DNA of 64,000 nt from Polaromonas sp. (GTDB lineage: Bacteria; Pseudomonadota; Gammaproteobacteria; Burkholderiales; Burkholderiaceae): the NCBI GenBank assembly GCA_013823505.1, contig PNMH01000003.1, positions 33,020 to 97,019 on the forward strand, read 5' to 3'. The notes beneath the pieces are model-generated. The model had not been told where the DNA came from. It did no database searches and saw nothing but the letters and a program-made list of their open reading frames with translations. A program made the position numbers and the translations under genes. Below, piece by piece: positions 57,834 through 64,000 of the stretch (the first letter of the stretch is position 1; every line of letters begins with the position of its first letter).

Positions 57834-58919
57834 ATGAGCGATGCGCCCAGCAGCGGATTCGGCAAGTTCGTGCCCGGCTTCGAGTTCCTGCAAAACCTTG
57901 CAGGGCAGGCCGCCGGGGGAGTGGCGCAAGGCATCGGGCAGAACATCCCGCAAATGCCCAACCTCGGTCACTGGGTGGCGCCCACCTTCAACGTGGAAGA
58001 TCTGGAAAAGCGCATCGAGGAACTCAAGGCGGTGCACTTCTGGCTGGACCAGAATTCAAAGGCGCTGGGCGCCACCATCCAGGCGCTCGAAGTGCAGAAG
58101 ATGACACTGTCCACGCTCAAGAGCATGAACTTCAGCATGGGCGACGTGGCCAACGCGCTCAAGATCAAGGCGGCCGACACGCTGGCCAGCTTCACCGGCG
58201 CAGCGCCTGCCGCCGCACCCGCCCAGTTCGCCGGGCTCGAGATTCCGCCGCGCACCTATGGCAAGGCGCCGGCGGCCGAAGCCGACGAAGAGGCCGAACC
58301 CGAGGAAGAAGCAGAAGCGCCGGAGCCGGCACCCCGCACCAAGGTGCGCAAAACGGCCCCGGCCGCGCCACCCGCCGCTGGTGGGGTGGTGGACCCGATG
58401 CAGTGGTGGGGCGCGATCTCGCAGCAGTTCCAGCACATTGCATCCAACGCGATGAAGGACGTGGCCAAACAGACCGCGCTGGACACCACGCGCCAGGTCG
58501 CCTCGGGCCTGACCGACCAGGCTGTGAAAGCCGCCACTGGCATGGCCGGCAAGGCCGCGCGCAGCATCGGCGGCACGGTGGCGCGCAACGTGGGCACCGC
58601 CGCCGGCATGGGGCGCGCAGCGGCCCGGGCCGTCACCGCACCTGCAAAAAAGGCCGCGCCCCGGCCTGCGGCCAAAAAAGCGCCCACCCGCGCACCGACC
58701 GCCAAGGCACCGACCCGTGCGCCTGCAGCCCAACCCATGGCCGCGGGCGACTGGACCATGCCCACGGCGTTTTTCCCCGGCTTTGCCGCGTTGCAGCCGA
58801 CCGCTGCACCGCCGGCCAAGCCCAAGGCCACTGCCAAAAAAGGCGCGGTCCGAAAGACCGCACCTCCCACACCCGCTGCCCGCAAGACCGCAGCCGCCAA
58901 ATCCACCCGCCGGCGCTGA
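57834..58919 (+). CDS. phaM: PhaM, polyhydroxyalkanoate granule-associated multifunctional protein (361 aa)
   Basis: The N-terminal part FGKFVPGFEFLQNLAGQAAG, GHWVAPTFNVEDLEKRIEEL and KAVHFWLDQNSKALGATIQA is the PhaM signature, followed by MTLSTLKSMNFSMGDVANAL. After an acidic segment (EADEEAEPEEEAEAPEP) and a middle conserved DPMQWWGAISQQFQHIASNA, the C-terminus is a long Lys/Ala/Pro-rich tail like histone H1 (KKAAPRPAAKKAPTRAP). In Ralstonia PhaM activates PHB synthase PhaC1 and ties granules to the nucleoid through this tail. It is longer than the Ralstonia protein, mostly in the tail. AGGAGA precedes the ATG. Confidence 0.92.
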   Translation: MSDAPSSGFGKFVPGFEFLQNLAGQAAGGVAQGIGQNIPQMPNLGHWVAPTFNVEDLEKRIEELKAVHFWLDQNSKALGATIQALEVQKMTLSTLKSMNFSMGDVANALKIKAADTLASFTGAAPAAAPAQFAGLEIPPRTYGKAPAAEADEEAEPEEEAEAPEPAPRTKVRKTAPAAPPAAGGVVDPMQWWGAISQQFQHIASNAMKDVAKQTALDTTRQVASGLTDQAVKAATGMAGKAARSIGGTVARNVGTAAGMGRAAARAVTAPAKKAAPRPAAKKAPTRAPTAKAPTRAPAAQPMAAGDWTMPTAFFPGFAALQPTAAPPAKPKATAKKGAVRKTAPPTPAARKTAAAKSTRRR

Positions 58920-58949
58920 ACCCTCGTGCCCCTGGTGGGTCGACTCCCG

Positions 58950-60257
58950 ATGAAACTCTTTCCCTACTCTCACGCCACCCACCCGCAATGGCGCATGGCC
59001 GCCGCGCTCGTGCTCGCGCAGCTGCGCGGCCAGATGGCCCTGCCCGAATACGCCAAGGCGCCGTCGCTGGCCCTGCTCTACATCACCGATCACTACGCTG
59101 CCGAGGCCCAGGCCATCCTTGAGCACCTCAGCGCAGAACTGCCCGAGGTGACCGACTGGGCTGGCACGGTGGGGGTGGGTGTGTCGGCCAACAACGTCGA
59201 GTATTTCGACGAACCCGCCCTGTGCGTGATGCTGTGCGATCTGAGCCCCGACCAGTACCGGGTGTTCAGCGGTGTGGCACCGCTGGCGGCCAGTGGACGC
59301 GTGGCTGGAACGGGTGGCTTCGTGGCCCACACCGCGCTGGTGCACGCTGATGGCGGCACACCCGAACTCAACGAGTTGATCGCCGAAGTGGCCGACCGAA
59401 CCACCAGCGGCTACATCTTCGGTGGGCTGGCGGGCAGCCGCAGCCAGAGCGTGCAGTTTTCGCTGGGCAGCGCGGGAAACCTGCACGGGCAGGGCGCGGC
59501 CAGCGGTGTGTTTCTCGGTGGCCTGAGCGGCGTCGCTTTCGGCGCCAACGTGGGCATCGTCTCGCGCGTGACGCAGGGCGCGCAGCCGGTGGACCAGGAG
59601 CGCACCGTCACCGAGTCCGACGGCAACCTTGTGCTCAAGCTCGACGGTGAACCCGCGCTCGACGTGTTGCTGCGCGAGCTCGACATTTCACTGGACCAAC
59701 CCGAGCAGGCCATGCCGCGCTTGCGCGCCACGCTGGTGGGGCTGACGCAGCCGCACCCCGATGTGGATGTGGAACTGCCGGCCAGCGGCCCGCAGCTGCG
59801 CGGGCAGTTCGGCACGGATGTGATGGTGCGGCACCTGATCGGTCTGGACCCGGGCCGCCGGGGCGTGGCCATTGGCGACCAGGCGCCCGAAGGCACGCGG
59901 CTGGCGTTCTGCGAACGCAACGTGCAGGCCGCGCGGGCCGACCTGATCCGTGTGTGCTCCGAGGTGCGCGAAGAGCTGGAACCCGAAGAGCTCAGCCTGT
60001 CGATGGCCAGCGCCTTGACCGCCGCCGAAGCGGAGGCCGCTCCGCACCCGGCGCGGCGCATCGCCGGTGCCGTTTACGTGAGTTGCGCGGGCCGGGGTGG
60101 TCCGCATTTCGGCAGCCCGAGCGCCGAGCTGCAGGTGGTGCGGCGCGCGTTGGGCGACGTGCCGCTGGTGGGCTTTTTTGCCGGTGGCGAGATCGCGCAC
60201 CACCGGTTGTACGGCTACACCGGGGTGCTCACCGTGTTCACGATGCCGGCGGCCTGA
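58950..60257 (+). CDS. FIST-domain sensory/ligand-binding protein (435 aa)
   Basis: FIST N (about 35-220): SLALLYITDHYAAEAQAILE, VTDWAGTVGVGVSANNVEYF and TSGYIFGGLAGSRSQSVQFS with GGLSGVAFGANVGIVSRVTQ. FIST C (about 240-425): LDGEPALDVLLRELDISLDQ and AGAVYVSCAGRGGPHFGSPS with VPLVGFFAGGEIAHHRLYGY near the end. FIST proteins are predicted to bind small ligands such as amino acids and often feed signal-transduction pathways. No transducer domain is fused here. It follows phaM by 30 bp. ATG 58950 is used; GTG 58926 is an alternative. Confidence 0.9.
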   Translation: MKLFPYSHATHPQWRMAAALVLAQLRGQMALPEYAKAPSLALLYITDHYAAEAQAILEHLSAELPEVTDWAGTVGVGVSANNVEYFDEPALCVMLCDLSPDQYRVFSGVAPLAASGRVAGTGGFVAHTALVHADGGTPELNELIAEVADRTTSGYIFGGLAGSRSQSVQFSLGSAGNLHGQGAASGVFLGGLSGVAFGANVGIVSRVTQGAQPVDQERTVTESDGNLVLKLDGEPALDVLLRELDISLDQPEQAMPRLRATLVGLTQPHPDVDVELPASGPQLRGQFGTDVMVRHLIGLDPGRRGVAIGDQAPEGTRLAFCERNVQAARADLIRVCSEVREELEPEELSLSMASALTAAEAEAAPHPARRIAGAVYVSCAGRGGPHFGSPSAELQVVRRALGDVPLVGFFAGGEIAHHRLYGYTGVLTVFTMPAA

Positions 60258-60271
60258 TCCTTCGTTGACGA

Positions 60272-61018
60272 TCAGGTGGGCTTGGCAGCGCGCGCGCGAG
60301 CCCGCTCCAGCGTGCGGTTCGCGTCGGCCCCGCCCATGCCATACATGTCGGCGAACTCGTCCACCGTCTTGCCGCTGGCTTCAAACGCGCGCAACAGCGC
60401 CGCGTCTTTCGCAGCGCGGGCCACCACCGCGTCCAGCGCTTCCTGGGTCAGTGCGTTCACCGCTTCGTCGCGCGTCAGCACCAGCGCGGCGTAGGCTTCT
60501 GCGCCGAGGCCCGAGGCTTCAAACGCCTGCTCGATGCGCTGGCGCAGCTTGGGCCGCAGGTCTTGCGGCGCGCGGCCCTGGCGGCGGCGAAACACCTCCA
60601 CCAGCGCGTGGTGCACGTGCTCGGGCGCCAGGTCTTCCACCGGTTGGCCATTCAGGTCGCAACGGGGCTGGCCGCTGGCCACGGCGGTGAGGTAACGGGT
60701 GGAGCGCGTGTGCAGCGCCAGCGCGGCTTTCAGGCCGTCCTTGTCCAGCGTGTCGGGGTGCGCTTCCAGCAGGTCCTGAAAGATGCCGCGCTTCATGGGC
60801 AGGAACTCGGCACCGAACAGCGCCGGGTACAGCGAGGCCAGCTGGTCGAGCATGGGGTGGGGGGCGCCAGCGGGCGGCTTGCCACCGCTGCGCTGCGCGC
60901 GCTGGGGCGCCGGGCCGCGGCGGTTTCGCCCGCCGCGTGCCGGTGGGCGGCTCCCCGTGTCGGATTCGGTGGGAGCCGGCGCTGCGGCGTCGGCGGGTTC
61001 GGAGGCGTTCGGATTCAT
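60272..61018 (-). CDS. ProQ/FinO family RNA chaperone (248 aa)
   Basis: An N-terminal disordered Ala/Pro/Arg-rich region (about 1-55) precedes the ProQ/FinO domain (about 57-165): LASLYPALFGAEFLPMKRGI, FQDLLEAHPDTLDKDGLKAA, LALHTRSTRYLTAVASGQPR, CDLNGQPVEDLAPEHVHHAL. A C-terminal helical extension runs to the end. The domain binds stem-loops of sRNAs and mRNA 3' ends. AGGACA lies just before ATG 61018; an upstream ATG at 61030 (MQDTMNP) has no ribosome binding site. It converges with the FIST gene, 14 bp away. Confidence 0.92.
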   Translation of the reverse strand: MNPNASEPADAAAPAPTESDTGSRPPARGGRNRRGPAPQRAQRSGGKPPAGAPHPMLDQLASLYPALFGAEFLPMKRGIFQDLLEAHPDTLDKDGLKAALALHTRSTRYLTAVASGQPRCDLNGQPVEDLAPEHVHHALVEVFRRRQGRAPQDLRPKLRQRIEQAFEASGLGAEAYAALVLTRDEAVNALTQEALDAVVARAAKDAALLRAFEASGKTVDEFADMYGMGGADANRTLERARARAAKPT

Positions 61019-61087
61019 GGTGTCCTGCATTCAGGCGGTCGAGCAAAGCCCGACATCATGCCAGTCGGGCAGAGATGACGGGTCGGG

Positions 61088-61819
61088 TCAGCGCCGCAGT
61101 TGTCCAAAGGCTTCGAATTCCCAGCTGCGCATGGCGAGCACCAGGGTGTAGCCCTCGCGGTCTTTTTCGGTCAGCTTCTGGTCGGTCTGGTGCTGCTGCG
61201 CAAAGTCCTGGGCCACCCGCTGCAGGCGCTCCATGAACAGGGGTGCCAGCGTGCGGCTCACCGAGCCGTGCACCAGCATCAGGCCTTCGCCCGTGCCGTC
61301 AAAGCCGCCGCGAAAGTAGTCGAGCAGGGCGTGTTCGCGGAAGTAGTTCATCACCGGGCCGTGCGGGCGCCAGCGGAAAGTCTTGGCCAGCTTGAGCCGG
61401 TAGCGGTTGAGCGGGCGCAGTTCGATGATGCCGATGCGGTCGAGCTGCGCCAGGCTCTTCACGCAGTCGGCTTCGCTCAGCCGGTAGCGCGCGGTGATCT
61501 GCTCCAGCGTCCACTGGCTCAGCACGCAGATGGCCACCAGCAACAGCTTTTTGTCGGCCACGACCGCGCGCTCCTGCTCCTGCGTCATTTCGCGCAAGAG
61601 GGGCTGAGCGTCGGCCACGCGGCGCGCGAGGTCGGCGAAGTCCAGCCGCAGGGCGCGGCAGATCGCATCCACCTTGGACAGCGACATGTCGCCCTTGGCC
61701 AGCATGCGCTTCACACTCGATTCGGCCATGCCCATGGCCTGCGCCAGATCGGCGTAGGTCATGCGCGCGGCCTTGAGTTCTTGCTTGAGGGCAGTGACGA
61801 GGTCGGTGGTGGTGCTCAT
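61088..61819 (-). CDS. XRE-type helix-turn-helix regulator with long C-terminal domain (243 aa)
   Basis: The N-terminal HTH is LVTALKQELKAARMTYADLA, QAMGMAESSVKRMLAKGDMS, LSKVDAICRALRLDFADLAR. A second helical unit, possibly a winged helix, is seen in LVAICVLSQWTLEQITARYR and LSEADCVKSLAQLDRIGIIE. The rest (about 150-243) is an unassigned, probably ligand-binding part with RRPHGPVMNYF-like stretches. It is divergent from the CREST-family gene; GTATCG-containing inverted repeats lie in the 141-bp gap, so it may regulate itself and that gene. The effector is unknown. Confidence 0.85.
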   Translation of the reverse strand: MSTTTDLVTALKQELKAARMTYADLAQAMGMAESSVKRMLAKGDMSLSKVDAICRALRLDFADLARRVADAQPLLREMTQEQERAVVADKKLLLVAICVLSQWTLEQITARYRLSEADCVKSLAQLDRIGIIELRPLNRYRLKLAKTFRWRPHGPVMNYFREHALLDYFRGGFDGTGEGLMLVHGSVSRTLAPLFMERLQRVAQDFAQQHQTDQKLTEKDREGYTLVLAMRSWEFEAFGQLRR

Positions 61820-61835
61820 GATCGTTGTGTCAAAA

Positions 61836-61882
61836 GGTATTGCTTATCGATACCTAATGGGTTTGGTTGCAGAACTGTATCG
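61836..61882. promoter_or_regulatory. Putative operator repeats for the XRE regulator
   Basis: GGTAT (61836-61840) and ATACC (61850-61854) form one inverted repeat. CGATAC (61848-61853) and GTATCG (61877-61882) form a second with a 23-bp spacer, about two helix turns. They lie 16-63 bp upstream of the XRE start and 78-125 bp upstream of the membrane protein start. Confidence 0.45.
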
Positions 61883-61960
61883 GAATACAACACCATTTTG
61901 CCGTGGCGACAAGACACTCGCGCCAGCCCGCTGTGAGGCTGTTCACCAGGAGTTCGCCGC

Positions 61961-62803
61961 ATGACCCCAACTTTCCCCATTCGCCATCTTTCGCCACCGG
62001 CAGCGTTCACGCTGGTCGCCTGGAGCATGCTCGCCCTGTGGGTTTTCGCGTGGTTGGCCGGGCCGGTTTTGCTCTCGATGGCGGGCTTGGCGCTCAACCC
62101 CCATGGCCATGCCGATCTGTACGCGCACGGTCATCCGTTTGTGGATGCCCGCAGTTGGTGGGGCCTGCCCAACACGCTGGACGTGTTGAGCAACCTGCCG
62201 CTGGTGCTGGCCGGTGCTGCGGGCTTCTGGACCTTGCGCGGGCGCACGCTGGTGCGGCCCACAACGAATGCTTTGCGCGTGTTCTTTGCCGGCTTGATCC
62301 TCTCGGGCTTGGGCTCGGCCACGTACCACTGGGCGCCTGATGCAAGCTCTCTGGTGATCGATCGCCTGGGCATGGCGGTGGCGTTTGCCGGCGTGCTTGC
62401 GATGGCGGTGGCCGAGCGGGTCGGACCGCGTGAATCACGCAGCTTCCTGCCCGCTGCACTGCTGGCGGCGCTGGTGTCGGCGGCCTTGCCGCAACTGCAA
62501 GGCAATGTGCTGCCTTGGGCCGTGGTTCAGTTCGGCGGCATGGGTCTGGTGGTGTGGCTGGCGATGCGCTCACCCACGTCAGATGCGCTTGGCGTGTCGT
62601 TGGCCGGTTTGATCGCGCTGTATGCCGTGGCCAAAGCGTTCGAGTTGGGGGACGAGACCGTGTTCCGCGCCACGGGCGAATGGGTGTCAGGCCACAGCCT
62701 CAAGCACGTCGCCGCAGCCTGCGCAGCGCTGCCGGTCCTGTGCAGCCTCAGGCAACACCGACTCGGTAACAATCCGCCGGTCCATCCCGCGGCGATGGGC
62801 TGA
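61961..62803 (+). CDS. CREST-superfamily (alkaline ceramidase-like) membrane protein (280 aa)
   Basis: Seven or so hydrophobic helices. The CREST hydrolase motifs are present: conserved Ser in VLSNLPLVLAGAAGF, His and Asp in GLGSATYHWAPDASSLVIDR, and the paired His in VSGHSLKHVAAACAALPVLC near the C-terminus. These residues form a zinc site in alkaline ceramidases and related lipid receptors. It may act on amide-linked lipids in the membrane, but bacterial members are uncharacterised as far as I know. AGGAG precedes the ATG. It is followed 33 bp later by an LplT-like MFS gene and faces the XRE regulator. Confidence 0.8.
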   Translation: MTPTFPIRHLSPPAAFTLVAWSMLALWVFAWLAGPVLLSMAGLALNPHGHADLYAHGHPFVDARSWWGLPNTLDVLSNLPLVLAGAAGFWTLRGRTLVRPTTNALRVFFAGLILSGLGSATYHWAPDASSLVIDRLGMAVAFAGVLAMAVAERVGPRESRSFLPAALLAALVSAALPQLQGNVLPWAVVQFGGMGLVVWLAMRSPTSDALGVSLAGLIALYAVAKAFELGDETVFRATGEWVSGHSLKHVAAACAALPVLCSLRQHRLGNNPPVHPAAMG

Positions 62804-62836
62804 GACGCGCCCCCACAACCACTGGAGAAGTCAGCC

Positions 62837-64000
62837 ATGTCCGTGTCCCCATCGCACCCCGCCGAGGGTGGTCAGTTCGCTTTGCTGAGCCAGCGCCGAT
62901 TCGCGCCGTTCTTCTGGACGCAGTTCCTCGGCGCGGCCAACGACAACCTGTTCAAGTTCGCCTTCACCGTGCTGGTCACCTACCAGTTGCAGGTGAGCTG
63001 GCTGCCGCCGGCGTTGGCCGGGCTGGTGATCGGTGCGCTGTTCATCCTGCCGTTTTTGCTCTTCTCGGCCACCAGCGGGCAACTGGCGGACAAGCTGGAC
63101 AAGAAGACGCTGATCGTGTTTGTGAAGCGGCTGGAGATCGGCATCATGGCGCTGGCGGCGGGGGCGTTCTTCACCACGAACATTCCGCTGCTGCTGCTGT
63201 GCACCTTCCTGATGGGTCTGCACTCCACGTTGTTCGGCCCGGTGAAGTTCGCCTACCTGCCCAACCACCTGAGCGAGCGCGAACTCACGGGCGGCAATGG
63301 CATGGTGGAGATGGGCACCTTCGTGGCCATCTTGCTGGGCAACCTGGCGGGTGGGCTCATCATCGCGGTGCCCGAGATCGGCGCACACCACGTGGGCTTC
63401 AGCTGTGTGGCGCTGGCCCTGATCGGCCGCATCACCGCGCAGGCGGTACCCGCCACGCCGGCCACCGACCCCGGCCTCACCATCAACTGGAATCCGTTCA
63501 CCGAGACCTGGCGCAACCTGAAGCTCGCGCACGGCAACACGGTGGTGTTCCGCTCGGTGTTGGGCATCAGCTGGATGTGGTTCTTCGGCGCCGTGTTCCT
63601 GAGCCAGTTTCCAAGCTTCGCCAAGGAAGTGCTGCACGGCAACGAGCAGGTGGCGTCGCTGCTGTTGATCGTGTTCTCCATCGGCATCGGCACCGGTTCG
63701 CTCTTGTGCGAAGTGCTCTCGCGCCGCCATGTGGAGATCGGCCTGGTGCCGGTGGGTGCGATCGGCATGAGTGTGTTTTCGATCGACCTGTACTTCGCCT
63801 CCCGGGGCCTGCCGCCGGCCAGCGCGCTGGGCCTGGCGGAGTTCATCGCGGCGCCCGCCCACTGGCGCGTGCTGGCCGACCTCACCTTGCTCAGCCTGTT
63901 TGCCGGCCTGTACAGCGTGCCCATGTACGCGCTGATCCAGATGCGCAGCCAGCCCACGCACCGCGCCCGCATCATCGCGGCCAACAACATCCTCAACGCG
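62837..64000 (+). CDS. LplT-like MFS transporter (lysophospholipid/2-acyl-GPE flippase type), 3' end cut by window edge
   Basis: The frame is open to the window end and encodes at least 388 residues. The N-terminus FFWTQFLGAANDNLFKFAFT is the LplT hallmark (GANNDN-like), followed by LFSATSGQLADKLDKKTLIV and FLMGLHSTLFGPVKFAYLPN. LplT-family proteins flip lysophospholipids across the inner membrane; in many betaproteobacteria they are fused to acyltransferase and acyl-ACP synthetase domains, which would lie beyond this window. GGAGAAG precedes ATG 62837. The CREST-family gene upstream also acts on lipids, if its family call is right. Confidence 0.88.
   Translation, partial: MSVSPSHPAEGGQFALLSQRRFAPFFWTQFLGAANDNLFKFAFTVLVTYQLQVSWLPPALAGLVIGALFILPFLLFSATSGQLADKLDKKTLIVFVKRLEIGIMALAAGAFFTTNIPLLLLCTFLMGLHSTLFGPVKFAYLPNHLSERELTGGNGMVEMGTFVAILLGNLAGGLIIAVPEIGAHHVGFSCVALALIGRITAQAVPATPATDPGLTINWNPFTETWRNLKLAHGNTVVFRSVLGISWMWFFGAVFLSQFPSFAKEVLHGNEQVASLLLIVFSIGIGTGSLLCEVLSRRHVEIGLVPVGAIGMSVFSIDLYFASRGLPPASALGLAEFIAAPAHWRVLADLTLLSLFAGLYSVPMYALIQMRSQPTHRARIIAANNILNA

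Noticed and set aside
1..64000. CRISPR arrays, insertion sequences, prophage, toxin-antitoxin, tRNA or rRNA genes
   Set aside because: I saw no regularly spaced repeats, transposase or integrase motifs, TpsiC-loop-like tRNA signatures or rRNA conserved stretches. tRNAscan-SE and ISfinder would confirm.

Overview
The window is a GC-rich stretch of bacterial chromosome that reads as core genome. I see no rRNA, tRNA, CRISPR array, transposase, integrase or phage gene. Gene content points to a betaproteobacterium of the order Burkholderiales, most likely Comamonadaceae (Hydrogenophaga-like). The evidence is a DUF3567 protein, PhaM, divergent pilT/yggS, the rsmI-yraN-diaA-dolP block, a PutA without DNA-binding domain facing an Lrp-type regulator, and short dispersed hairpin repeats next to stop codons. 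The taxonomic call is inference from these families. About 56 protein genes are supported, two of them cut by the window ends.

Layout. 1-4.4 kb: peroxiredoxin-like (partial), GST, AEC transporter facing an AraC-type regulator, and a chemotaxis receptor. 4.7-9.6 kb: BCCT transporter overlapping a MarC-family protein, then an orphan Cache-PAS histidine kinase. 9.6-15.7 kb: PACE efflux protein, 99-aa unknown, patatin-like lipase, DinG-type helicase, DUF1566 lipoprotein, CopD-family protein. 15.7-19.2 kb: Tat-exported small subunit plus GMC dehydrogenase, ribbon-helix-helix protein, long-form glyoxalase I. 19.2-24.8 kb: YdjM-like membrane hydrolase and a tightly overlapped operon DUF502 - acyl-CoA synthetase/GNAT (Pat-type) - exported intradiol dioxygenase. 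24.7-28.3 kb: rsmI facing yraN-diaA-dolP, then a 3-hydroxyisobutyrate-dehydrogenase family enzyme. 28.4-32 kb: pilT-pilU, yggS, DUF3617. 32-35.6 kb: putR/putA. 35.6-45.7 kb: a signalling-rich block (GAF-PAS-GGDEF-EAL protein, RRM-like small protein, 7-PAS histidine kinase with its receiver), a GlcD-type oxidase and Hsp20. 45.7-56.4 kb: LysR, purU, class III aminotransferase, ChaN lipoprotein, AbrB-family protein, orphan substrate-binding protein, DUF3567, DUF3108, IclR facing a FAH-family hydrolase, VOC protein. 56.4-64 kb: DksA/TraR-like protein facing a crotonase-like protein - PhaM - FIST row, ProQ/FinO, XRE regulator facing a CREST-family membrane protein, and an LplT-like MFS protein (partial).

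How the genes work together. Proline catabolism is self-contained: PutA, PutR, and a perfect palindrome between them. IclR and the FAH hydrolase share a long palindrome. A Crp-like palindrome sits upstream of the GGDEF/EAL gene, and an FNR/Anr-like box sits between the DksA-like gene and the crotonase-PhaM-FIST row, suggesting cAMP- or oxygen-linked control of c-di-GMP and PHA-granule functions. The 7-PAS kinase overlaps its single-domain receiver by 4 bases, so these are probably a cognate pair.

The strongest less-described signals are: a dispersed hairpin repeat whose stem arms covary across three copies while the 15-nt loop is conserved; a tandem duplication of a PAS pair in the 1286-aa kinase; a crotonase-like protein that appears to lack both catalytic glutamates; and a small protein with an RRM-like pattern. 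I found no clear new defence or mobile system.
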